From: Macrostomum hystrix
Lineage: Eukaryota > Platyhelminthes > Macrostomidae
NCBI GenBank assembly: GCA_950097015.1
Contig: CATNEN010000001.1
Span: 18,294,501-18,358,500 of the forward strand
Direction of reading: 5' to 3'
DNA length: 64,000 nt
This document shows positions 33,641 through 44,730 of the stretch, piece after piece. The position numbers and the translations under genes are program-made. Every line of letters begins with the position of its first letter. The first letter of the stretch is position 1. The notes below the pieces were generated by a model. The model worked only from the letters and a program-made list of their open reading frames with translations, was not told the origin of the DNA and made no database searches.

Positions 33641-36600
33641 ATGTCCTCTTTGAACAGGGAAAACAAGATGTCTGGAAGCAGTGGCGACGCCTCGGTGGAG
33701 TCCTATCTAGAGGAGGGCTACAAGAAGCTACAATCCGATCCCAAATGCAAATCCCTACTCAAGCACCACCTAACCCGAGAAGTCCTAGAGAAGCTGAAGA
33801 GTCGAAAAACATCGTTCGGCTCTACACTGAAGGATGTCATCCAGTCTGGTAAGGAATGCCTCCGTCGCCACTTTATTTCTTGATAATTTGTACTCTTAAT
33901 AAAGTGCAACGACTTTCCCACTTCCGCCACTCGCCCGCAGGCGTGGAGAACCTGGACAGCGGCGTGGGAGTGTACGCGCCTGACGCTGAGGCGTACACGG
34001 TGTTCGCGGACCTGTTCGACCCGATCATCGAGGAGTACCACGGCGGCTTCAAGAAGACGGACAAGCACCCACCGTGCACGCTGGGAGACGCGAGCCAGTT
34101 CGGTGACGTGGATCCCGAGGGCAAGTACGTGGTGTCGACTCGCATCCGGTGCGGCAGGTCGCTGCGCAAGTTCCCCTTCAACCCGAACATGACCGAGGCG
34201 CACTACAAGGAGATGGAGGAGCTGGTGTCGGGCACGCTGAAGGGCATGACGGGCGAGCTGAAGGGCACATACTACCCGCTGACCGGCATGACGAAGGAGG
34301 TGCAGCAGCAGCTGATTGACGACCACTTTCTGTTCAAGGAGGGCGACCGGTTCCTGCAGAAGGCGAACGCGTGCCGCTTCTGGCCGACCGGACGAGGTAT
34401 CTACCACAACGACAACAAGACGTTCCTGGTGTGGGTGGGCGAGGAGGACCACATGCGCATCATCTCGATGCAGAAGGGCGGCAGCATCCGGGAGGTGTAC
34501 GGCAGGCTGGTGAACGCGGTGAACGAGATCGAGAAGCGGATGGAGTTCAGCCACGACGATCGCCTCGGCTTCCTGACGTTCTGCCCGACCAACCTGGGCA
34601 CCACGATCCGCGCCTCGGTGCACATCAAGCTGCCCCGACTGGCAGCCGGAGGTCAGGAGGCTCTGCAGCGCGTTGCCGATCGCTTCCAGCTGCAGGTGCG
34701 CGGCTCGGCCGGCGAGCACTCGGAGGCCGTCGGCGGGCTGTACGACATCTCGAACAAGGAGCGCATGGGCCTGACGGAGTTCGACGCAGTGAGCAAGATG
34801 AACCGCGGCATCGCCGAGCTCATCAAGATGGAGAAGGCGCTGGAGCGAGGCGTCGCTCCCGAAGTGGTCAATTACGTCGAGGACGGCTTCGCCAAGATGC
34901 AGGCCAGCGAGTCCTGCCATTCGCTACTAAAGAAGCACCTCACTAAGGAGGTTCTTGACCGGCTGAAGAATATCAGCACGCCAACTTTTGGCTCGACTCT
35001 GCAGGATGTCATTCAGTCCGGTGAGTCTTGACTCCTCATTATTAATTCGAGGCTGCATTTAGCAGTGTAGCTAGCGCCTGCTTGCTTATGCCATTTTCTA
35101 TATCTGGGGCCATAGGGTCCCGCCCTGCTGTCTCGAGCATGCAACGGATCTCATTTGAATCTGCTTGTCTGATCGGCAATCGCTAATGACAAAGTCTTGT
35201 TGTCCACTCGCTCGAGCAGAGCCGGGCGCGAACTCGCCGTGGGATTCACACTGCACTAATTACCACTGTGGCATGTAGGTGGTGCACATCAGGGGACTAT
35301 GCTCAGCTAGGTTTTAGCGAGACTTTTCAAGAACATTTCATAGCAGATTTTTTACTCTCAGTTTTCGCAGTGTCAAGTTCTTGACAGCTGAGCTCATTAG
35401 GCAGTTTTCTACTGCGCTCTGTCAGGCGAGACGTGACACGTTTGTTTTTTTGCCGGGCCAGCGTTGATAAGCGACAAATCTAGCTCAGCTAACCCAACTC
35501 AAAAGGCTTAATACTCTATTTCTCACCGTCACAATTGGCCGCTCAGTCGGAAGATGTGAAATACAATAGTGCAACGGGAACTCACCATTAACATACTCTG
35601 ATTCATATTAAATCTGGTTTGTCCATACTCCACAACTACCAACCAATTAGTGCGAGCATAGATGCCCTTTTTTTGTTCGTTTAGAGAACGATCTTTAAAG
35701 TTTTTCAAGGTTCTTCAAGCGAGGCCTAACACGAGAGGATTGGGTGAAAAGCGTTCTAATAATGTTTTGTCCAATTGTCCTCTGAGAGCATGCATTGAAA
35801 TGAAATTAAATGCCTCAATAAAAGTATATCAGAGGCATGCGTTTTAAAGAATTCATGTGTTTTTTTTCTAACCTAAAAACTTCCGAATAAAATATATATT
35901 CAATATGAATGACCAACTCGTTTCCAAAATAACTGACTACCAAAAGGCTGACACTCAATCTAGTGATAATTGATGGGATAAGAATGTACATTAGGCCACT
36001 GCTTTCAGGACAGCTAAACTAACAGAAGGATGACTCTTAACTCGCCTGCAGGTGTGGAGAACCTGGACAGCGGCGTGGGAGTGTACGCGCCGGACGCTGA
36101 GGCGTACACGGTGTTCGCGGACCTGTTCGACCCGATCATCGAGGAGTACCACGGCGGCTTCAAGAAGACGGACAAGCACCCACCGTGCACGCTGGGAGAC
36201 GCGAGCCAGTTCGGTGACGTGGATCCCGAGGGCAAGTACGTGGTGTCGACTCGCATCCGGTGCGGCAGGTCGCTGCGCAAGTTCCCCTTCAACCCGAACA
36301 TGACCGAGGCGCACTACAAGGAGATGGAGGAGCTGGTGTCGGGCACGCTGAAGGGCATGACGGGCGAGCTGAAGGGCACATACTACCCGCTGACCGGCAT
36401 GACGAAGGAGGTGCAGCAGCAGCTGATTGACGACCACTTTCTGTTCAAGGAGGGCGACCGGTTCCTGCAGAAGGCGAACGCGTGCCGCTTCTGGCCGACC
36501 GGACGAGGCATCTACCACAACGACAACAAGACGTTCCTGGTGTGGGTGGGCGAGGAGGACCACATGCGCATCATCTCGATGCAGAAGGGCGGCAGCATCC

Positions 36601-39600
36601 GGGAGGTGTACGGCAGGCTGGTGAACGCGGTGAACGAGATCGAGAAGCGGATGGAGTTCAGCCACGACGATCGCCTCGGCTTCCTGACGTTCTGCCCGAC
36701 CAACCTGGGCACCACGATCCGCGCCTCGGTGCACATCAAGCTGCCCCGACTGGCAGCCGGAGGTCAGGAGGCTCTGCAGCGCGTTGCCGATCGCTTCCAG
36801 CTGCAGGTGCGCGGCTCGGCCGGCGAGCACTCGGAGGCCGTCGGCGGGCTGTACGACATCTCGAACAAGGAGCGCATGGGCCTGACGGAGTTCGACGCAG
36901 TGAGCAAGATGAACCGCGGCATCGCCGAGCTCATCAAGATGGAGAAGGCGCTGGAGCGAGGCGTCGCTCCCGAAGTGGTCAAGTACGTCGAGGACGGCTT
37001 CGCCAAGATGCAGGCCAGCGAGTCCTGCCATTCGCTACTGAAGAAGCACCTCACCAAGGAGGTTCTTGACCGGCTGAAGAATGTCAGCACGCCAACTTTT
37101 GGTTCGACTCTGCAGGATGTCATTCAGTCCGGTGAGTCCTTAGTGCCACATTTGCTTATCTTATAGGTACTTTCTATCTGCAAGCACTACACCAGTAGTT
37201 GAGAAGATGGTAGCTGTGCCCTGGCTTTTTATTTACGAGTACACATTTCTCTGCTGTGAAATGGCAGCGCTTCATGTGTGATTTCTCTGCGTAAGTCGCT
37301 GTGAATCGTGAGCTCCTAATTTTGTGGCTCGCAGCTCGGCCCTACAAAGCCCAGACAAATATATTTCTAGTCTCTAGCACTCAAGCTCTAGTCTAGCACT
37401 AGTCCCTGTCGCGGGACAGTTAATTGACTCGCAGTGTGCCATTTTTAATAGCTATCAGCCTGCGTCACTTAGCTCAGAGGGTGTGTGCTTTCGAGTTTTT
37501 TTAAGTACCAATTTAGTTTATTTAGCTGGCCTTGTCTCGGTCGGTTCTCACCTCTCTAACTGCACGTCTGTCTGTTTCACTCTCACCTTGCTTGCCATGG
37601 CCTGTGGTCTCATTTTGCCGTTCAGCCTTCACTTTGTATGGCCACCAAATTTTTTGTCCCTGCTGTTTGAGTGTTTTTTCTGAAGCCGTTTCGAATTAAG
37701 AAGAACTGATCATCTGATTAAATGCCGTGCCTGGTTTGTCACTCATCCTGCTAATTGAAAATTTGTGACCGTGACATTATTCTTCTGGGCAGCAGTGCCA
37801 GCTTCTTTAACATTTGGACTGCTGGCTTCGCTTTGAAAAGTGCATTAATTCTTGCTGCATTGGCTTAGTTGAATTGCCTAGCTACACTGCTGACAGGTCG
37901 ATTGGGCGTCTGATACGAGGCCGCTTCACCGTCTGTCTCCCCTCTTTTCCTCTCCCCTGCCGTGTCTTCAGGGTGCGCGGAGAGAGGTTGAGACTAGTCT
38001 GCTCAACCTACACTGTGCCTGTCTGTCTCTCTACAGCCAACAGAACCCTCCCACCGCCTCGTTGCCATGCCTACCGTTGGCAGGGCGGCTGTTTCTCGGC
38101 AGTGCTAGAATGAGCTGCTTGGCGTGTTCGGTGTGAATAAAATTAGACAGAGAGCGACGAAACACCGCCTTTAATTAAGTAAGAGGATGAAATGTTTGAA
38201 TAAGTGTAAAGCCAAGCGCTAAAAGTAGTTAGTAATTGAGAGAAGCAAAATAAACAAGGCATATAATAAGATGAAGATAAACTAACGAAAGATTGTGACC
38301 AATGATACCAGCACCGGGACATGGCGTATTCGAGAGTCATTTCAAAGCGCCTTTCTAAAGTTGCTAGTGACCCTATAACGACTAAAAAACCTCTTTAGAA
38401 ATTTGTAATAGCGTCATCCGAGATGCATTTAAGTCTGTTCTTGTCATTGAAAAATCTACCACTTACAAAATGAACTCAGATGCTTCATAAAATGCTTCAG
38501 ACGCCCGTATTTTTGTATAGCGTAAATAACCGACTGACTGTGGGGTAAACAGCGGACTGACTGTGGGGTAAACAGCCGACTGTCTGTGGGGTAAACAGCC
38601 GACTGTCTGTGGGGTAAACAGCGGACTGACTGTGGGGTAAACAGCCGACTGACTGTGGGGTAAACAGCCGACTGTCTGTGGGGTAAACGGCCGACTGACT
38701 GTTCGGTAAACAAAATAGGGAAAGCTTCTTACGCATCAAAATGAGTTGTACAGAACATCCACCACTTCAGTCCACAGTGTCTTCTAGCTTTCTGTTAGCC
38801 TTATTCTTTACAAAGCTGCTGTCATGCTTTATTCATTAGCTCTGCCTTCGCTAATAGCTTTATTCACTTCCTTTTCCATTCGAGATGTCAAGTGTCTGAA
38901 CATTAGTATTCAGTATTTTTAGCACTTGCTTAAATTCTCGTTATTCTTACTAAACACTATCTATCTTACATCTACCGAATTTCTAAAGTCTTTTTGTCTT
39001 ATTCTACGACTACCCGTATTCAGCACTTCATTATAAAACATTTTTTGCTGGAAATGCTCCAGTTAATATAAATTTCGTATACTCCAATGGCGTACATGAT
39101 GGTTCGAACACAGTCTACTCTCACTGACTTTAGAAGTACACTAGAATGAAACCCTCCCGCCACTCGCCCGCAGGCGTGGAGAACCTGGACAGCGGCGTGG
39201 GAGTGTACGCGCCGGACGCTGAGGCGTACACGGTGTTCGCGGACCTGTTCGACCCGATCATCGAGGAGTACCACGGCGGCTTCAAGAAGACGGACAAGCA
39301 CCCACCGTGCACGCTGGGAGACGCGAGCCAGTTCGGTGACGTGGATCCCGAGGGCAAGTACGTGGTGTCGACTCGCATCCGGTGCGGCAGGTCGCTGCGC
39401 AAGTTCCCCTTCAACCCGAACATGACCGAGGCGCACTACAAGGAGATGGAGGAGCTGGTGTCGGGCACGCTGAAGGGCATGACGGGCGAGCTGAAGGGCA
39501 CATACTACCCGCTGACCGGCATGACGAAGGAGGTGCAGCAGCAGCTGATTGACGACCACTTTCTGTTCAAGGAGGGCGACCGGTTCCTGCAGAAGGCGAA

Positions 39601-40087
39601 CGCGTGCCGCTTCTGGCCGACCGGACGAGGCATCTACCACAACGACAACAAGACGTTCCTGGTGTGGGTGGGCGAGGAGGACCACATGCGCATCATCTCG
39701 ATGCAGAAGGGCGGCAGCATCCGGGAGGTGTACGGCAGGCTGGTGAACGCGGTGAACGAGATCGAGAAGCGGATGGAGTTCAGCCACGACGATCGCCTCG
39801 GCTTCCTGACGTTCTGCCCGACCAACCTGGGCACCACGATCCGCGCCTCGGTGCACATCAAGCTGCCCCGACTGGCAGCCGGAGGTCAGGAGGCTCTGCA
39901 GCGCGTTGCCGATCGCTTCCAGCTGCAGGTGCGCGGCTCGGCCGGCGAGCACTCGGAGGCCGTCGGCGGGCTGTACGACATCTCGAACAAGGAGCGCATG
40001 GGCCTGACGGAGTTCGACGCAGTGAGCAAGATGAACCGCGGCATCGCCGAGCTCATCAAGATGGAGAAGGCGCTGGAGGCCAAGTGA
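33641..40087 (+). CDS. Three-domain arginine kinase, 4 coding exons
   Basis: Arginine kinase transfers phosphate between ATP and arginine to buffer ATP. Coding exons are 33641-33848, 33941-35020, 36052-37131 and 39174-40087, all joined in phase 1 within the codon for the Gly of VIQSG, giving 1093 residues. The exons of 1080 bp each encode the body of one domain plus the N-terminal part of the next, so three kinase domains run in tandem (about 1-371, 372-731, 732-1093). Each has the guanidino-specificity loop [32 protein letters not shown], the reactive cysteine in CPTNLGTT (C284, C644, C1004) and the GEHSE loop, as in canonical arginine kinases, so all three look active. The bodies of domains 1-3 are almost identical in DNA. 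The last exon ends EAK-stop. Exon 1 has an upstream acceptor at 33611-33613, so a 5' exon exists. Very GC-rich third positions contrast with the AT-rich introns. Confidence 0.95.
35021..36051 (+). other. Arginine kinase intron 2
   Basis: The donor is GTGAGT and the acceptor CTCGCCTGCAG. The interior is unique AT-rich sequence unrelated to intron 3. No repeat array, RNA gene or exon is seen. Confidence 0.8.
37132..39173 (+). other. Arginine kinase intron 3
   Basis: The donor is GTGAGT. The acceptor region CCGCCACTCGCCCGCAG is the same as upstream of exon 2, unlike that of exon 3. The interior is mostly unique, with a 23-bp minisatellite at 38523-38708. No convincing exon is seen. Confidence 0.75.
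38523..38708. repeat. 23-bp minisatellite in arginine kinase intron 3, about 8 copies
   Basis: The unit CAGCCGACTGACTGTGGGGTAAA has CTGTCTG/CTGACTG and GCCGAC/GCGGAC variants. Confidence 0.95.
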
Positions 40088-40960
40088 GGTTGCTGGTCGA
40101 GTCAGCCGGAGCTCGCAGAGCAGGCAAATACAACGGCCTGCAGAGTTCCATTTGCCGCGGACTGTCCCTGACCTCCAGTTTTAACTGCCTGATGGCTGCC
40201 TATCAAGCCGTCTGTTAGAATTCACCTGGGCTGTCCCACGCGTGCGGTGTCGGGTGTTCGTCCCCCTCTTTGCAACACCTTCGTTTCTCGGCGTCATCAT
40301 GCAGATTGATTCCAGCTACTAAAATCTTCTGAATTTCCACTTCTGAGTGGTTTCTGTTCCTTTATTAGTTTATTAGGTTCGAGATTCAGTTTCCAGAACT
40401 CAATTGCAATAGTCTGACAGGTTTATAATAGGTAGTTAGTTACATTATTTGTAGGAATCGTTCTTTTCCGTACAACTGCTCGTAGCTCTTTTCGTTAACC
40501 TACTCATGTAGCACCTGTCCTTTGAAGTCTTCTCTTTCACTTCTAAGTTAAGCAGTCGACATTTTCTATTTTATGGCGAGAAATTTTAGCAAACGCACAT
40601 AATGAAATTGATTTATCTCTACGACAGTGTACTATTTGTACTTTGTACTTTGTACGAATCGTCTACTTTCTATCCTTAGGAATTGTTTCAAGAATTAAAA
40701 GTATAGGTTTATAGTTGCATATTGCAAATATTTGTCTTTACTTAAAATATTTAATTTCATATTCGGACTGTTTTACTAATTAAATATCGCAATTGAGAAC
40801 ACGTAAAAGTCTCATTTAACATAAAAAGGGAAAATAAATTTATTTTACTACTAAAACGTAAAGTAATCTTCCCTACAGATAATTCTACCAAAAATACGAA
40901 TCCCTCATATTGTTTTTGTATTTAATCTGAACACAGGCAATTCTGTCTCTTTCCTGAAAC
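40088..40960 (+). other. 3' region of arginine kinase
   Basis: AT-rich sequence after the stop. AATAAA at 40835-40840 and ATTAAA-type hexamers earlier are possible polyadenylation signals; I cannot choose between them. No other gene is seen. Confidence 0.45.
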
Positions 40961-40964
40961 CTTT

Positions 40965-41515
40965 TAACATCCCGATTGGCTGCAATCTCCATCCCGAATC
41001 CATTCCCCATCCTGATTGGCTGAGATCTCCATCCTGAACCTATTCCCCATTCTGATTGGCTGAGATCTCCGTCCTTTACCCATTCTCGTCCTGATTGGCT
41101 GAGGTCTCTATCCTGAATCCATTACCCATCCTGATTGGCGAGATCTCCATCCTGAATCCATTACCCATCCTGATTGGCGAGATCTCTATCCTGAATCCAT
41201 TACCCATCCTGATTGGCGAGATCTCTTTCCTGAATCCATTCCCTATCCTGATTGGCTGAGATCTCTATCCTGAACCCATTAACCATCCTGATTGGCTGAG
41301 ATCTCTATCCTGAACCCATTCCCCATCCTGATTGGCCGCTATCTTCATCCAGAATCCATTCCTCATCCTGATTGGCTGATACTCGTATCTTCATCCTAAA
41401 TCCATTCCCCATCCTGATTGGCTGAGATCTCCATCCTAAATCCATTCCCCATCCTGATTGGCTGAGATCTCCATCCTGAACCCATTACCCATCCTGATAG
41501 GCTGAGATCTCACTC
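40965..41515. repeat. About 40-bp minisatellite, about 14 copies
   Basis: The unit CCATCCTGATTGGCTGAGAT followed by CTCCATCCTGAATCCATTCC has indels of 1-12 bp. Later units are more diverged. It lies between the arginine kinase and Mab-21-like genes, which converge on it. Confidence 0.9.
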
Positions 41516-42106
41516 TTATTAGTGTATTAATATTTTCGAATTAAAAATGTTCAGTAACAGAATTAGTGGACACAGAAGGGCAATAAAACCGAGAGCGAAG
41601 CAATACTGGGATTACGAATTTGTGAATAAAATAATTAAATAATGAATAGGAACTAAACAAAGAGAACCCACATTGCAGCACTAATGATGGGTGCGCGGGT
41701 GAAATACAGTTAATGGCAGAGGATTGTTATGCCCCACGCGCAAGCAAATAAGTTATACGCATGAAAGCCTAGCAATAAAAAAATTAAATGACGCTATTTT
41801 TTAGGTTTTCACTTAGCAAATAAATTTCCTCGCTTATAATAACAAGGGATTAAACTGATAAGTGTATGAAGTTCAAGTATACGTAATTTCTACTCCTAGT
41901 AGAAAATTTAACTTTAAAAAAGCATTGAATTTTTTCCTCGGTTATAAAGTTATTAAGTTTTTCTTTATAACAAAGCTTATCAACTCTCCTCATCTTCCGG
42001 AGAGAAAAGTCACACTAAAGGTCCATGTCTTTTCATGCAAGCAAGCCTGAGACAAGCAATTAAAAAACCATTTTCTTAATCAAATCACAAATATTACAAA
42101 TGTAAT
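41516..42106. other. AT-rich 3' flank of the Mab-21-like gene
   Basis: No exon or repeat recognised. It may contain the 3' UTR of the minus-strand gene ending at 42107. Confidence 0.45.
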
Positions 42107-44259
42107 TCAGCTTCGCTTCAGTCCGAGTCCTCCGCAGCTCTGTTCACCTGCCTTCCGCTTGATTCCCCGCTGGAGCTTCGGGATGAAAGTCCCGTTTCAA
42201 TGACAGCTAGCACATACCTGTTCAGTCAGCGGCATTGTCAGCGATCTCTTAAACCGCTGCAGCCTTGCGCGGATCCAGTCTTCTCTCTGCTGCGCCACCG
42301 TTTCCATGGAAACATTATTGCGCCCAATTCGAATCAGCTTCTCTCTGACCCAGCGGATCTTCTCAAAGTCCTGCGTCTCCATGGCGACGCGTTTCTCGTC
42401 TCTGAGCATCTCCATCTGCCGCAAGCTGAACTCCACGTGCTCAACTTGGTCGCTGTAGTGAGCCAGAGTGAGCAGCTCCTCCAAGTCCGGGTCCTCTTGC
42501 AGCTTTGAGAGCCACGCATCGAAGTCGATTGTGGTGAGATCGTGGAGCAGTTCAGCTTGGAGACTCCAGCTCAGGCAGCGGAAGTTCACGTACAGGTGGG
42601 AGGAGCGAGGCTGTGACAGTCTGGCTGTGAGCAGAGTCTGCGTGAACTCGGGAAGGAATGGGAATCGAGGCGGAGTGTCTGCGGGGAGGCAGAACCTCCA
42701 CGCCCAGTCCGAGTCTTGAGGCACTCTGATATCCGACTGCACTATTTGAGTGTCACACGGCCCCCATCCGTTTTGAAGGGTGTGACTTTGCAGCTCCATC
42801 AGGAGTCTCTCAGCCTCCTCGGAGTCTCCGAACTTCCGATGCGCCATGGCAGTCATGCTCAGGGCAGCGCACTTGCACCACCGCAGATGATCCAGCAGAC
42901 TGAGTTGCCTCATCAGCGTGTCTCTGTCACATGACCCTGACTGCAGCTCGGCCATGCACTGCCGCACCACGCTGAACACATCAACAAACTGTCTTATCTT
43001 CTCTTTCCGAATTTCCGAGACGTCAGGAAGCGTTTTCAGGGGGAGCAGAGTGAACGGATGAAAGTAGAAGTTCTCTGACTGCAGAGGCCTCACGAGTCTC
43101 CTCATCTGCTCAACCACTCTGCCGATATCCAGCTCTCTCAGTCGGTCTCGAACCCTCACCTTCGTGTTGTCGAAGTCGCCCCCTACTCCAGCGTTCTTGA
43201 AGTAGAGCGGAGCGTCGGACATGAAGAAGTGCGGCATGCACTCATCGGGTGAGCTGCTTGAGTCGATGAAGCTCAGCATCTTGTTGAGAGACTCCTTCAG
43301 TAGTGAGATCAGATTCCGAGGCTGCCAAGCTGTTTTATCTGTTCTGCGATGCTTCTCTAGCATGAAGAAAAGCAGAGTCTTTGCATGGTAAGTCTTGAGT
43401 CCAGGTGTGTCCAAAGAGAATGGCAAGTATCTCTTGAAAATGAACTTGATGAGCGTGAAGAGCTGACCTTGTACAGTGTTCAGCTGGCTCATTGTACTTT
43501 TCTCGTGGAAACTGAAGCTCACTCTGAGCTCGTTTGTCGAGTTCGGTCTGGTTGCCCTCACGAGATGCACAGGGTCAAGGTCATCGTCTTCTCTTCGTCT
43601 TATGAGTGACTTGATCCTCTCATCACACAATGAGCTGCAGCACCGGAGGGCATGGCAGGTGTCCTGAGCAGGTCGCACACCGCATGTGTCAGCTCTCACA
43701 GCAGGTTGGTTTCCTATGGAAAGATTGTGGCCTGAGTCATTCAAATCGATAGATCGAAGATTGATTCATAAAATAGTGAATGTGGAGTTTATGCTGAACT
43801 GAAGCTTAGTTCAAAATGCAGAAGTGATCATTCTCTCTTGAAATTAATGTCTAGGAAGCGCCAACATGGACGCGCTCTCACCCAATCCAACGGCCACCTG
43901 AGCATGGCCTTCCGTGACCAATAGCTTTGCCGTGACACCGTGACACTTGCAGCCGTCCTGCAGATGAAACTCGTTGCCTTCAACCAGCACAGTCCAGTCG
44001 ATGTCGGAGTCTGTCGCTGTCCTGCCGTTCACTTGCACCAGACTGTTGGCCCAGCCCTCTGCGTAGCTGCCTGTCATCCACCTGTCATCGTGGGCGAGGA
44101 CTCCAGCAACTTCCTCCAGCCATTCGGCCATTCTCTGCTGGCACTCCACTCTCTCTCTCGTGAATCCCGCCTCGTTGAGTAGTGCGTGCAGTTCCTCACT
44201 GAGCAGACCGTCTTCTGGTGTGACATTTCTGAGGAGCGCGATTGGGTGGGATAACTGGT
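42107..44259 (-). CDS. Mab-21/cGAS-like nucleotidyltransferase-fold protein, partial model
   Basis: Proposed exons are about 44259-43882, 43713-42218 and about 42169-42107. The first holds a nucleotidyltransferase core: TGSYAEGW followed by TDSDIDWTVLV, the GS motif and the two acidic residues of the cGAS/Mab-21 family. It joins in phase 1 (TTGG-GTGAGA to CCATAG-GA). The second encodes ELRVSFSFHEK, the C-terminal Mab-21 helical signature, then QLFTLIKFIFKRYLPF, TYHAKTLLFFMLEKH and about 350 further residues. The usual third acidic strand (DLVP-like) between the halves is shortened and not recognisable, so catalysis is uncertain. The last join uses a tiny intron of 42-48 nt; reading through instead gives VCASCH-stop. 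The 5' end is unclear: an in-frame TGA lies at 44264-44266. In animals this family includes cGAS-like receptors making cyclic dinucleotides, and noncatalytic developmental proteins. Confidence 0.72.
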
Positions 44260-44730
44260 CTACTCACAGATGGAAGTCTGGGAGCATTCTTCGGCCTACA
44301 CAGACCTGCAATCTGTCGTTATCGAGAATGTTAAACTGCGCTTCGGTCAATCAGAGTTTATGGTGCTCAAGGAACTTTTTGATTACCTAATAAAAACCGC
44401 AGGTATACGACAACTGGTACATAAAGTTAGCTGTGTAAAATAATACATACGAAATGAGTCGCGAATTATCGAGTCGAGAAACCTGCTGTTGTGACCCTGA
44501 GGTGCCAGAATTTCTGAAAAGAACGACAGGATTGTCTTTTAAGTGCACCGAGACACACACAAGAATACACATATTCTACGAATTTTGTATATTGCGAGTT
44601 AGCATCGCTACTATGCATTAAATTATGAGTTCTACTCGTAATTGCAGCATGTCTTGTGTTTTTTGTGTTTATTACCTAACAAAAATGTGAGAACGGGTAT
44701 CCAAAAAGTATTATACTCCCTACTGCTCAC

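Noticed and set aside
33718-34920. Long minus-strand open frame (400 codons) opposite arginine kinase; similar ones at 35991-37031 and 39020-39952
   Set aside because: It is the antisense shadow of the GC-rich kinase exons. It recurs wherever that exon is duplicated and has no domain, while the plus strand encodes a textbook enzyme.
33641-40087. Three separate arginine kinase genes in tandem
   Set aside because: Only the first body has a 5' exon and only the last has a stop. The intermediate exons end in donors with matching phase 1, so one three-domain gene is the simplest reading.
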